From assembly GCA_037013495.1 (NCBI GenBank), contig CM072807.1:9303001-9367000 (forward strand): 64,000 nucleotides of DNA, read 5' to 3'. Source of the DNA: Hippophae tibetana (lineage: Eukaryota > Streptophyta > Magnoliopsida > Rosales > Elaeagnaceae). The position numbers and the translations under genes are program-made. The notes beneath the pieces are model-generated. The model was not told the origin of the DNA and did no database searches. It saw only the letters and a program-made list of their open reading frames with translations. This document shows positions 48,601 to 58,440 of the stretch, one piece after another. Position 1 is the first letter of the stretch, and every line of letters begins with the position of its first letter.

Positions 48601-51600
48601 CAATCTTACTTTGAGTTTTTATTTTGATTGTAAACAATAATTAATTAGTTTTAATAAATAAAAGATACAAATGGCTGTTTGTTTCAAGTTTTGAACGATG
48701 GATCAGAATTTATAACAGCTTTATTCTCTTTGCTTTTAGATGGACATTTTCTATTGATGGTCTAGATTTTAAGAATCATCTCAAAAGAAAAGGGGACTAA
48801 GAAACGAAAAATAGGTTCATTATATGTTTTTGGTATTTGTTATATAATTTTCTTGCAGCAGCTGTGAAGCTCTATTTAACTGATTGCAGGTTGTTGCTTG
48901 TCCATGTGCACTCGGTTTGGCCACACCTACTGCTATGCTGGTATTTTCATTTTAAATAGTGCTAGTTTTTATGACATTGGACAAAATTTCATTTACTTTT
49001 AAGATGTATTTAAAGTAAATGGAGACATGCATACTGATTAATTTTAGAAAGGAGGCATCATACTATGTCCTTTCAGTCTCGAGATCTAAGTACGTTTATC
49101 AATTTTGTTTTCTTTTATGGGGAAAAAGTTTTATTTAGCAATTCATCATTTTGATGGTCCACTTTGTTTTCTTTGTGGTATTGTGATTTTATTTGTTACC
49201 AATGAGTTTCATTTTATGAAATGTGAATTGACACTAGATGGTCCCCACAATACTAAGAACGATCCAAATTAAAATTTCAGAGTTTCTTTTGAATTCCTCT
49301 AAAATCTACCTTATACTCCTGTTCATTTTCTTTTTGAGAAAATGCATTTCATTATTCGTGTCATTGTTTACATCTGTAAATTCAGAATTCTTTCTTCTTA
49401 TTATCATTTAAGGAGACTACCTATTTATATACACTCTTAGGTGACATACACCTAATACACCACTAAGACACCTAATACACAACTCACACCACTAAGACAC
49501 CTAGTGTTAGACACCTAATACCCACACTCATAAATCATCTTTAACACTCCCCCTCAAGTTGTAGCATAGATATTAATCATGTCCAACTTGTTACAAAGAT
49601 AATCAACCCGAACCCCACTTAAAGCTTTCGTGAAGATATCTCCTAGTTGTTCTCCAGTCTTCATATATCCTGTAGAAATCAACCCTTGCTGAATTTTCTC
49701 GCGAACAAAATTACAATCAATCTCAATGTGTTTAGTTCGCTCATGAAACACAGGGTTAGAAGCAATATGAAGAGCAACTTGGTTATCACACCACAATTTC
49801 GCTGGTACTGAAGTTTTAAGACCTACTTCATCCAAGAGCTTATATATCCATATTATCTCAGACGTAGATTGTGTCATAGCCCTATATTCTGACTTTGCAC
49901 TCGATCGTAACACAACACTCTGCTTCTTACTTTTCCATGAGACCAAATTTCCTCCAATAAAAATACAATAGCCTGATATGGATCTTCTATCCACTTTGGA
50001 ACCTGCCCAATCTGCATCTGAAAAACATTCAATATGAGTATGTCCATGATTTGCATACAAGATGCCACGTCCAGGTGCTCCTTTTAAGTAACACAAAATT
50101 TGCTCTAACGCTGCCCAATGATGAACTGTTGGAATTGACATAAATTGGCTAACAACACTGACTGAATATGCAATATCTGGACGAGTCACGGTAAGGTAAT
50201 TCAGCTTTCCAACCACCCTTCGATATCTCTCAAAATCTTTAAAGGGTTCTCCATCTCCTGTAAGGTGGATGTTCGGAGTCATTGGAGCACTACAAGGTTT
50301 TGCTCCTAATTTTCCTGTCTCAGTTAATAAGTCCAGGACATATTTTCTTTGAGATAAAAATATACCTTTTTTACTCCTTGTGACTTCAACACCCAAGAAA
50401 TACTTTAGCATCCCCAAATCCTTCGTGTGAAATTGAGTATGTAGGAAAGACTTAAGAGATGAAATTCCCGTAGTATCACTTCCAGTAATAACAATGTCAT
50501 CTACATACACAACTAAAAGAATGATACCTGCTTCTGATTGTTTGTAGAACACAGAATGGTCAGACTTGTTTTTCATCATACCAAATGTTTCTATAGCTTG
50601 ACTAAATTTTCCAAACCAAGCACGAGGACTCTGTTTCAAACCATACAAAGATTTGCGGAGACGAAAAACGTGCCTAGACTCCCCCCTGAGCAACAAAACC
50701 AGGAGGTTGTTCCATAAACACCTCCTCTTGAAGATCACCATGAAGAAAAGCATTCTTGATATCTAGTTGATGCAAAGGCCAATGGTGAGTAGCTGCCATA
50801 GAAATAAACAACCGAACAGATGTCAATTTAGCAACAGGAGAGAAAGTGTCAGAATATTCCACTCCATAGGTTTGAGCATATCCTTTAGCAACAAGACGGG
50901 CCTTTAATCGAGCAACTGATCCATCTGGATTGACCTTAACTGTGAACACCCATTTGCATCCGATAGCCCGTTTTCCTGAAAGTAAATCAACCAAGTCCCA
51001 AGTACCATTGTCATCCAACGCATTCATTTCCTCGATCATTGCATTATGCCAACCAGGATGAGATATGGCTTCATGAACAGTTTTAGGGATAGAAATAGAA
51101 TCAAGAGAAGCAATAAAAGAGCAAGAGGAAGACGACAAGCAATTATACGAAACAAAAGAAGAAATAGGATAAGTACATTGACGTTTACCTTTGCGTAATG
51201 CAATAGGAAGATCATCGTTCAGGACAGGATCTGATGACGAAGGAGCAGGTGTAGGACATGAATTAGAAGCTCTATGTCTGGAGTAGACTTGAGTTATAGG
51301 AGACCTAACAGGAACTGGATCAGAGACAGACTCAGATGATGTGATAGAATAGACTAACAAATCGTCATCCTCCCCCTGACATGCAGGAGGAGGAGAAGAG
51401 GAAAAATAGGGTATGTCTTCCATGAAGGTAACATCAATGGAGACAAGATATTTGTTAAGACTAGGACAATAACATCTATAACCTTTTTGGAGACGAGAAT
51501 AACCAAGGAAGATACACTTCAAAGACTTGGGATCTAATTTAGTAACATGTGGACGAACATCCCGAACAAAACAACTGCTACCAAATATCCTAGGGTCAAT

Positions 51601-54600
51601 CGGAAATAGTGACTTATTAGGAAACAAAATTTTGTAAGGAATCTCACCATGAAGAACAGATGAGGGCATGCGATTAATAAGAAAACATGCGGTTGAAACT
51701 GCATCGGCCCAAAAAGGTTTAGAAACATTCATTTGAAATAATAAGGCACGTGCAGTTTCAAGAAGATGTCTGCTCTTACGTTTGGCCACTCCATTTTGAG
51801 ATGGAGTATCAACACACGAAGTTTCATGAAGCATGCCATTTTGAACCATATAAGATTGAAACAAAGCTGATGTATATTCTTTGGCATTATCATTTCGTAA
51901 AGTACGAATTGAAACATTAAATTGAGTTTTAATCTCAACACAAAATGCACAAAAAATAGAAAACAATTCAGAACGACTCTTCAGTAAATATAACCAAGTT
52001 ACACGAGAATAATCATCCACAAAAGTAACAAAATACTTAAATCCAGGTTTAGACAAAATAGGACAAGGACCCCAAACATCAGAATGAACTAATTCAAAAG
52101 GAACACTGGCACGTTTATTAACTCTTGGATTTGAACTAAGACGATGATGTTTTGCAAACTGACAAGACTCACAATCTAATGAAGACACCTTACTAAACTG
52201 AGGACAAAGTTTCTTCAGTAAAGGAAGAGATGGATGACCCAATCTACAATGTGCCTCGAAGGGAGAGGTTACACTAGAGCAAGCGACAGATTTCGGTATC
52301 GGTGTGTCAAGAATATAGGGGCCTCCAGACTCATGTCCTTTACCAATAGTCTTCTTCGTCATAAGATCCTGAAATAAGCAACGATCAAGAAAAAATAAGA
52401 TACAACAGTTAAGATTGCGAGTAAGCTGACTTATAGATATCAAATTAAAGGATAAACTAGGTAAATGTAAGACAGATGACAAAGGAAGCAAAGGAGTGGG
52501 AGTAATTGTGCCAGACCCAAGAACACGAGATGGTGACCCATCGGCTAAGGTAACAGTAGAGGTAGAAGTGTGTGACTGAAGAGTAGAAAAGATACTAGAA
52601 TTACCTGTCATATGATCTGTGACACCAGAATCAATAACCCATTTGGAAGATGAAGAAATGAGACACGCATTTGATTTACCTGAATCAGCAATAACAGTGA
52701 CAGAGGGTGATGAAGACCTTAGTGATTCTTGATACTGTGAGAACTTGGTAAATTCATCTGTAGAGATAAGAACCAATTTTTCAGAAGTATTAGAAGTGGA
52801 TGCAATATGAGCCGAGTGACCTTTCTGTTGTTTGTACTGAAGCTTTCGACATTCATGTTTCGTATGTCCTGGTTTGTGACAACAATAGTGACATACAATA
52901 CCTCCGAGTTCCTGTGGTCGAGTTTCAAACCCGTGCGAGCCGCCTCCTTTATTTCTGTGCATATAAGTTGACCATCCATGCTCATAATTATTACTTCGGC
53001 TGACCAAAGCACCGTTTAATTGAGCAGGTGGAGGTGGAGTGCCTTCTGTACGAAGTACTCGACTAAACACCTCTTGTAAAGAGGAGATCTCAGAACCAGA
53101 AAGAACCTGGGCCTTAGCAGTCTCAAAAGTAGAGGGAAGACCGGCAAGAAAACTCATGACCGCCATTTGTTCCCGTTGACTTTGTTGAACCTTGACATCC
53201 GGGCTAAAAGGTATCAAACTATTTAGCTTCTCATAAGTCCTTTTAAATTCCATAAAATAATTTGTGAGTGACTGATCTTGTTTGTCTGCACGGTAAAATG
53301 CTTTGCATACCTCATATATGCGAGAAAGATTTCCCTTACCAGAATATAAGAAATCCAAATAATCCATCAATTCCTTAACGAATTCACAGTGATGGATCAA
53401 GTCAATTACATTGCTTTCAATAGAATTCCGAATTTGTAGAAATAAGCGAGCATCGTCTCTAAGCCATGTCTGCTTTGAATCATCTTTAGGAGGATCATTA
53501 GTCAAATGAATATCTTTTTCGATACTTCTCAAATAAATTCGAATAGTCTTGCTCTAAGCCAAATAATTTGAGCCATTGAGCTTATGGTCCGTGATTTTAG
53601 ACATCACAGGCACCATATCCGTTACAACATTAGATTTCTTTTCAACCATAACTCTTACAAACGACAAGACAGCGAGCAAACGAACAAACAAAATCTAACA
53701 ACAACAGCGACCAAACACGCAGCGAACAAGAACACAAAATTGGAAGAACGCAAACCTGAACAATCACAAGCGATGAGTGCCAAATCACCATAGATGATGC
53801 AGGGGGACGGCGGAGAGCGGCACAGGGTCTGCCGGAGAAGAATTGTGCACGGACGCGCTGTCACGCGCCGGCGCGTGGAATTGGACAGAAAGTCGCGGTG
53901 GCGCGTGTGGCCCACTCGCGGCTCGTCTGGTGACCAGACTTTGGGGTTTGGTCGGTCGGCGGCTGTTCTTCCCCTCTGTGCCGGCGGTGAGATGCGTGGA
54001 AATTTTGACCAGAAGTCGCGGTGGCGCGTGTGGCTCACTCGCGGCTCGTATGGTGGCCGGACGTCGGGGTTTGGCTGGCCTGCGGCTGTTCTTCCGCCCT
54101 GTGCCGGCGGTGAGAAAAAATGTGCACTCCAAAAGGGTGTTTCGAGTTGGAACTCAAAAATGCACCAAATCCTAATTTGTGTTTACCCAAAAATCTGCTC
54201 CCAATTTGAACAGGAATTTTTTTTTCTCAAATTTTGTAACCCAAATGCTCTGATACCATGTTATATAAACCCAAGGCCTAACTCAACCCAATAAGATCTC
54301 ATTGAGTTAAGGGTTGCCCACATTTATAAACTACACTACAGCCGAACGCCTAGTCGATGTGGGACAATACAATCCTTCAACACCCCCCCTTACATCGGAT
54401 AGGGGCAACGAAGGCCACAAACCACGATGAACTCAGGGCCTAGCTCTGATACCATGTAAATTCAGAATTCTTTCTTCTTATTATCATTTAAGGAGACTAC
54501 CTATTTATATACACTCTTAGGTGACATACACCTAATACACCACTAAGACACCTAATACACAACTCACACCACTAAGACACCTAGTGTTAGACACCTAATA

Positions 54601-56407
54601 CACACTCATAAATCATCTTTAACAACATCATATAAGCATTTCAGTAAATCTCTTTACGTTCTTAAATGATACATGGAACTGAGGTTATGATATGTTAGCT
54701 TGTGTACAATATCAACTTTTTTATCCATATATTCAATATTGCCTAGGTTGGAACTTCATTAGGTGCAACTAAAGGACTGCTCTTGCGGGGTGGAGATAAT
54801 TTAGAGAAGTTTTCTATGGTGAACACTATTGTGTTTGACAAAACTGGGACTTTGACAATTGGCAGACCTGTTGTGAGAAAGGTTGTGACCTCCAGATCTA
54901 CTAGCACTGAAAACTTAAGGTTGAGTTGTGATGGAAGTCTTTGTTAACAGATGTACTTGATGTTGTTCTTCTATTAACTGTTTCAATTTCTTTATAATCT
55001 CTTTCGTTTATTTAGTATGATCTGCTAATTTTTAATTTGGAATCTAAGAGAGAGTTTACCGTATTGTTAAAGACTGAAGTGCCATAATTTCCTTTCAGCA
55101 GACAAGAGTCATACCATACATGGTCAGAACTTGAGATTATAAAGTTCGCTGCGGGAGTAGAATCAAATACACTCCATCCCATTGGGAGAGCCATCGTGGA
55201 AGCTGCTCAGGCTATGAATTCCCCTTCTGTGAAGGTACCTCTAATAGTTCAATGAGACTGCTGTTTCAGTATAACATTGTCTATAATATCTTTTCAGATA
55301 TGGAATGGCTGTATGATAAGAGGGGAAAAATACGTGAAACCTAAAGAGAAAAGGAGAGTAGTATCCGTCTATTATGGAAGTTTTCTATTTTCTTGTGTAC
55401 TTTTCAGCTAGTATAAAGAGCTCTCCATCTATCCTTGGTTCTTAGTGCCCCCCTCTCCTCCCTATTTCTTTCTTGCTTAATGTTTCTCTGGTGCCCCCGT
55501 ATCATGTGGAAGACCTACATATACTATTGGGCGGAAGAATGTTGCTTATTAGAGCATTGGACTTGAAATTCAAGTGTTGGTAGTGCTTTCTTGCTAATTA
55601 CATTAAAACGATACTGTTTTTCAGACTTCGTCTTTTAACAGTAGCCATACAGGTGGCAAATGGGTCATTCATGGAAGAACCTGGATCTGGTGCTGTTGCA
55701 ACAATTGACAACAAAACAGTTTCTGTTGGGACGTTGGAGTGGGTCCAAAGGTTATGCTCTGCTTTTCCTTTTTTCACGTTGCATGTCCAGTGGCTCTTAA
55801 TTAAGTTTATGTAATATTGTTATGTTTTATTTTGGGAAGAATCTGGATTATTTTAATTATAACTAATTCTCATAATCCATATTTCCATCAAATACCGGTG
55901 TAAATGAATATGTTTTGTTCATTCGTAAGTTCAATTAAACAGATTTTAGTACGCTGTAATATTGAGGGATTTTTATGTAGTTTCTACCAGTATTAGCAAT
56001 CTATAAATGTTTCAGGTGTTCTGTTTAGGGTCAAACTCTCACTGTCCATCTCTCTTATCTTCTCCCTCTTGTAGACAATGGGTAAAAAGGAGCACATACT
56101 CCTAATTGACTACTGTGAAAGTATTTATCTGATAAAACTGATTATTGAGGTGCTTCATTTTTGTAGGCATGGAGTTAATGAGAATCCTTTTCAAGAAGTG
56201 GAGGATACGACAAATCAGTCCGTTGTCTATGTTGGTGTTGAAAATACTCTTGCTGGACTTATCTATTTTGAGGATCAGATCAGAGAAGATGCTGGAGAAG
56301 TTATTGGATCTTTGTCTAAGCAAGGAATTAGCATATACATGCTATCTGGTGACAAGAAAAATGCAGCAGAGTATGTTGCATCTGTTATTGGTATCCCTAA
56401 AGATAAG
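27628..56407 (+). CDS. PAA1: Chloroplast copper P1B-type ATPase, PAA1/HMA6-like (3' end not in window)
   Basis: Fourteen exons: 27628-28107, 28337-28390, 32632-32785, 34972-35046, 35173-35450, 36362-36595, 41940-42038, 42222-42371, 45306-45452, 48890-48940, 54747-54919, 55099-55234, 55653-55750, 56167-56407. Together they give 790 codons without a stop. Residues 1-105 are Ser/Arg-rich, as in a plastid transit peptide, followed by a Gly-rich linker (about 106-133). Next come the metal-binding GMTCGGC (161-167), the actuator TGE (447-449), the copper-channel CPC (561-563), the phosphorylation site DKTGT (605-609) and the HP pair (658-659). PAA1 imports Cu+ across the chloroplast inner envelope for plastocyanin and Cu/Zn-SOD. 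Arabidopsis PAA1 is about 949 aa, so roughly 150 residues, including the GDGIND hinge and last helices, are missing here, presumably beyond the intron-14 element. Six introns carry LTR elements. Confidence 0.9.
28391..28855. other. Start of intron 2, no recognised element
   Basis: Non-coding intron sequence between the exon 2 donor and the first copy of the 0.4 kb direct repeat. Overlapping ORFs on both strands show no family resemblance I can name. Confidence 0.5.
28856..29259. repeat. Direct repeat, left copy, flanking the intron-2 element
   Basis: It runs from AATAAGCATTACC to ATATTTTTGTT. A diverged copy, with indels, lies at 32079-32514. The LTR element sits exactly between the two copies. 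Confidence 0.8.
29259..32079 (+). mobile_element. Gutted Ty1/copia element in intron 2
   Basis: LTRs at 29259-29618 and 31758-32079 both begin TGTAGGAAAT and end TTTACAACA. The primer binding site TGGTATCAAAGC follows the left LTR at 29619-29630. The LTRs differ by substitutions and by a duplicated 'CTGATTTTCAGGAGGTAG' type segment in the left one. The 2.1 kb interior has almost no recognisable pol; only near 31600-31735 can the end of RNase H be read (TKHVKI, then VDILTKAL), as in Copia elements. It is therefore a deletion or non-autonomous derivative. No 5 bp target duplication is seen (TTTGT against ATAAG). Confidence 0.75.
32079..32514. repeat. Direct repeat, right copy, flanking the intron-2 element
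   Basis: Counterpart of 28856-29259. It has an extra segment near 32233-32258 and a different stretch near 32117-32130. It ends just before the AATTAACTG sequence that leads towards exon 3. Confidence 0.8.
32786..34971. other. Intron 3 of the copper ATPase
   Basis: About 2.2 kb between a GTAAGC donor and a CTGCAG acceptor. I see no coding homology or LTR ends. Confidence 0.6.
37030..38390 (+). pseudogene. Copia gag-protease remnant, intron 6
   Basis: Gag sequence is spread over short frames (37274-37519, 37443-37661, 37741-37947). The segment at 38170-38388 carries the protease motif as [10 protein letters not shown], in which the usual catalytic Asp of DSG is Asn. Frame changes and stops elsewhere show it is dead. 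Confidence 0.65.
38700..41540 (+). pseudogene. Copia integrase-RT-RNase H remnant, intron 6
   Basis: Integrase reading includes IIHSDLWGS near 38887 and [13 protein letters not shown] near 38955. The open segment at 39460-40053 covers the end of integrase ([17 protein letters not shown]). RT follows ([14 protein letters not shown] near 40090, [10 protein letters not shown] near 40280, YVDD near 40613) and RNase H near 41090-41500. Multiple stops and frameshifts are present. Confidence 0.7.
43015..43464 (+). pseudogene. In-frame gag-RT deletion fusion
   Basis: This 149-codon frame opens with Copia gag ([19 protein letters not shown]) up to about codon 107, near 43336. It then passes without a break into RT ([10 protein letters not shown], then [19 protein letters not shown]). 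Nucleocapsid, protease and integrase are missing. RT continues after the stop in other frames. It is probably a chance in-frame deletion, not a working protein. Confidence 0.75.
43480..44660 (+). pseudogene. Copia RT-RNase H remnant, intron 8
   Basis: RT pieces follow the fusion frame: a HQMDI block near 43480, an SLYGLK block near 43590 and a degraded YVDD (read as [10 protein letters not shown] near 43735). The segment at 43848-44246 gives the RT-RNase H connection ([31 protein letters not shown]). The last frame at 44357-44659 holds the end of RNase H. Confidence 0.7.
44384..44491 (+). repeat. 54 bp tandem duplication inside RNase H
   Basis: Two adjacent 54 bp units start at 44384 and 44438 and differ at one position. 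They duplicate 18 codons (VINIANN then P or [11 protein letters not shown]) in frame. Confidence 0.95.
45489..45835. repeat. Host-LTR junction duplicated in tandem (about 235 bp apart)
   Basis: The segment from AAGACTTTTTTGTTAC through TACCTTGTTATTGTC and into the LTR start occurs at 45489-45600 and again at 45724-45835. The copy includes host intron DNA, the GTTAT target site and the first part of the LTR, so it was made after insertion. Confidence 0.85.
45534..47787 (-). mobile_element. Truncated Ty1/copia in intron 9 with GTTAT target duplication
   Basis: The element is on the minus strand. Its 5' LTR is 47787-47554 and is followed by a primer site (TGGTATCAAAAC, 47553 downwards). Its 3' LTR starts at the other end with TGTCAGAAATAAG at 45534 on the plus strand but is interrupted after about 190 bp by a tandem duplication. 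Target duplication GTTAT is at 45529-45533 and 47788-47792. The interior carries gag, a gag-pre-integrase domain (46641-46375) and the beginning of integrase; the remaining pol is deleted. Confidence 0.85.
46000..47050 (-). pseudogene. Copia gag-pre-integrase and integrase-start remnant
   Basis: The segment at 46641-46375 reads [15 protein letters not shown] and then [15 protein letters not shown], typical of the Copia gag-pre-integrase region. Downstream, 46300-46180 gives the zinc-finger end and the start of the catalytic core ([11 protein letters not shown]). Upstream to 47050 there is broken protease or gag. The rest of integrase, RT and RNase H are absent. Confidence 0.65.
47793..48889. 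other. Rest of intron 9
   Basis: Non-coding. No LTR ends or protein matches recognised between the GTTAT duplication and exon 10. Confidence 0.55.
49375..49546 (-). repeat. 3' LTR of the young Copia
   Basis: On the minus strand it begins TGTTAAAGATG and ends GAATTTACA. It has two extra C bases (near 49522) compared with the 5' LTR. Confidence 0.95.
49554..53649 (-). pseudogene. Gag-pol of the young Copia, two lesions
   Basis: The frame can start at the ATG at 53649-53647. A TAG at 53556-53554 stands where gag of this family normally has Trp (YLAW). From 53532 it is open for 952 codons. A run of six G (minus strand of 50686-50681), one more than the frame needs, shifts it, and the last 399 codons lie in the next frame to 49554. 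Domains in order: gag, CCHC knuckle ([15 protein letters not shown], near 52890), protease DSG (52632-52624), integrase zinc finger and core (about 52250-51730), RT with YVDD (50507-50496), RNase H with ADWAGS (near 50000). Either lesion could be recent mutation or, for the G run, a sequencing error. Confidence 0.9.
53868..54114. repeat. GC-rich 123 bp tandem repeat in the Copia leader
   Basis: Two units with period 123 bp share AGTCGCGGTGGCGCGTGTGG (starts 53891 and 54014) and end TGTGCCGGCGGTGAG (ending 53991 and 54114). This is far richer in GC and CpG than the rest of the window. It lies between primer site and gag. Open frames on both strands here are by-products of GC content. Confidence 0.85.
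54247..54390 (-). repeat. Second, unrelated LTR with its own primer site inside the Copia leader
   Basis: On the minus strand a polypurine run of seven G (54389-54383) precedes a 124 bp TGTTGAAGG...TATAACA segment (54382-54259), directly followed by a second TGGTATCAGAGC (54258-54247). This is the layout polypurine tract, LTR, primer site, but the LTR sequence differs from the outer LTRs. It may be a TRIM or another Copia's LTR captured by template switching. Confidence 0.75.
54443..54454 (-). promoter_or_regulatory. Primer binding site of the young Copia
   Basis: TGGTATCAGAGC on the minus strand, immediately after the 5' LTR. It is complementary to plant initiator tRNA-Met. Confidence 0.9.
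54455..54624 (-). repeat. 5' LTR of the young Copia
   Basis: 170 bp, beginning TGTTAAAGATG and ending GAATTTACA on the minus strand, followed by the primer site. Confidence 0.95.
55091..55101 (+). promoter_or_regulatory. NAGNAG tandem acceptor at exon 12
   Basis: The sequence CCTTTCAGCAG offers two acceptors 3 bp apart. Use of the first gives Ser-Arg-Gln at the junction and of the second gives Arg-Gln; both keep frame. Exon 12 is annotated here with the first. Confidence 0.6.
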
Positions 56408-56412
56408 GCAAG
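56405..56412 (+). promoter_or_regulatory. Probable GC splice donor after exon 14
   Basis: The coding match to PAA1 ends at AAG (56405-56407), followed by GCAAGA. The next residue expected from the family is Val, not the Ala encoded here, and there is no GT at this point. A GC-AG intron is the simplest reading. The partner acceptor is outside the window. Confidence 0.55.
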
Positions 56413-56647
56413 AAGCTTTTCATCTTGGTTTTTTACTCAACATCAAATCCATATTTGAGACCACTGGAATGAGCAATTCAATCCAATTTAACTCATTTAA
56501 AGTTGATCCAATGAGCTCATAAGCTGAAAAAGCCAAGCTTCCTTGAGCATATGAACTCAAATGAGCTAGCTTACGCATCTAATGAGTAGCTCGCGAGCTT
56601 ATTTAACAAAATGTCATTACTAATAATAACATTTATATAATTATAAT
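56413..56647. other. Start of intron 14
   Basis: Non-coding sequence between the proposed donor and the LTR. It contains several GAGCT boxes but nothing I recognise. Confidence 0.5.
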
Positions 56648-56994
56648 TGTTTAGACATATAGGTCGATCCTAAGCCCGATAACTAACAACCCGAGCCATT
56701 AGAGAGGATGTGCTTGTGCCCACAATCACACTCGTAAGAGAGACCCACCTACGCATGGGAGCTTTGATGTTAGAAGGTCGATCATCAACCCGAGCCATGG
56801 GGTACCTCAAGCTATAAATGTATTTTTTTACTTTAATGTCCCTCTGACACATTGCGATGTGTATACTTTATGCAATCGATACGTGTACATGTAATGTTCT
56901 ATATATACATGAGCCTTATAAGAAATTCACACATTCCACAGCTTTTTGATTACTTTTTAGTTTCTCTCTCTGCAAATCGGATTAATCCCCAACA
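56648..56994 (+). repeat. Probable 5' LTR of the gypsy element
   Basis: It starts TGTTTAGACATATAGG and ends CCCCAACA. A TATATATA box at about 56899 fits an LTR promoter. Limits are inferred from TG/CA and the following leader only. Confidence 0.55.
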
Positions 56995-57136
56995 TTTTGG
57001 CCCCCACTGTGGGGCTCAAATTCGAAGGTTGGGCTTTGACTTTTGACCTTATATTTTCAAGGATTCATCCCAAATTTTGAGATAAACTTAAGAGAACAAA
57101 CACCTATTCCACTTACCCACCAAAATCACAATCATC

Positions 57137-58041
57137 ATGGTAGGAAGACGAGCTGAGGGACGAATGAGACTAGTAAATAAGGAGGCAGTGGTAGCACGGG
57201 ACAATATCTTGCCAACCTGTGATGAAGCTAGTAGAAACCAACCCCTAGCTCTTCAACTTCTTGAATTAAGAAGAGAACTCGAGGAGACCAAGCGAGAAAA
57301 CAGGACACTACGATCACAGTCAGGTCTGGGAGCCTCTGAAGGTCAAACTACTAACTTGGTTGGTGGAAACAAACCAAATCGTGTTGTGCTCGAGCCTACC
57401 CAGGGCGAATACGAAGCTGAGGGTGACCCCTTTCTAGTTTGGTAAGACTTAATAACGAGCAGTGATTGTAAGAAAGAAAAAGCTAAGAAGCACGATTTCA
57501 GGCATTGAAAGAAGCTAACAGAAAGTAAGACTAGGCCTGAAAAGGGCCAATGAAAGGCAAGAAAAGGATAAGGTACCCTATGATGTGGATAGGGACTGCG
57601 AACAACTGTGCCTCATACAGGGCAAGAGAGACGCCATGATGTGTAAGCTGTTCGTTGCCACCCTCTATGATAGCACCCAGAAGTTATTCAATAGCTTGAC
57701 ACCTCGTACCATAACCTCTTTCTCACAATTTTTCAGGTTGTTTCACTAATTATGTCTGCAACAAGCCACTGAAAAAGGAGTTGCACCACCACTTCTCAAT
57801 CATCCAGGGAAGGGGCGAGTCTACCAAAGAATATATGAGAAGGTTCATAAAAGAAAAGCTACAGATCTCGGATTGCCCGAGCTCTATTGCAATAGAGGCT
57901 TTTAGGCGGGGTCTCCTAAAGGATTTTAGCTTGCTCGCAAAACTAACCAAGACGGTCCCTCAAACTTTGGAGGAAGCTTATGGAGAGGTTAGGAAATTCG
58001 TCAATCTCGAAAGAGAACTAGGTTTGGTTAAAAGCGACTAG
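57137..58041 (+). pseudogene. Gypsy gag remnant
   Basis: The first frame (57137-57445) begins MVGRRAEGRMRL and has a charged helical stretch (LELRRELEETKRENRTL). The second frame (57781-58041) matches the retrotransposon gag core (GRGESTKEYMRRF; EAFRRGL). Stops separate them. Confidence 0.75.
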
Positions 58042-58440
58042 GCAACTATGGAAGTTGCACCGATAAAGGAAAAAAGAAGGATAAGTCCTTACAGAGCAAA
58101 CCAAGACAACATGATCAACAAAAACAAGCGTTTCACACTAAATAACAGGGTGAGTAGCCAATGGTCCGGAAACCCTGGGGAAGGCCACTGTCTCCTTTTA
58201 GGGGTCCACCGTTAAGAGTGAGTTTGATTTGGGCAGTATTAAGAATGGAGGAGTCAAATGTCAGATGACCCTCAAAAATGAAAGTTCTCCTTAGGGACAC
58301 ATCACAAGGATGTGGGCTATGAGACAAGAGATTGCAAACAACTCAAAAAAGAAATAAAAGATCTATTGGCCAGAGGATATTTAAAAGACCTCGTAGGAAG
58401 CACTAGCGGAGGAGAAGGGTGACAAATTGGACATGAAACA

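Larger units (their letters stand above)
49375..54624 (-). mobile_element. Young, near-intact Ty1/copia in intron 10
   Basis: The element lies antisense to the copper ATPase. LTRs at 54624-54455 (5', 170 bp) and 49546-49375 (3', 172 bp) differ only by a CC indel in the part I compared. Target duplication ACATC lies at 49370-49374 and 54625-54629. The primer site TGGTATCAGAGC is at 54454-54443 after the 5' LTR, and a polypurine tract (AACTTGAGGGGGAG) precedes the 3' LTR. Gag-pol reads in one frame except for one stop and one single-base shift. These signs suggest a recent insertion. The insertion leaves only 117 bp before the exon 11 acceptor. Confidence 0.95.

Noticed and set aside
53655-54294. 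Overlapping Arg/Pro-rich ORFs on both strands
   Set aside because: They arise from the GC-rich tandem repeat in the Copia leader. GC-rich DNA has few stop codons, and no family resemblance is seen.
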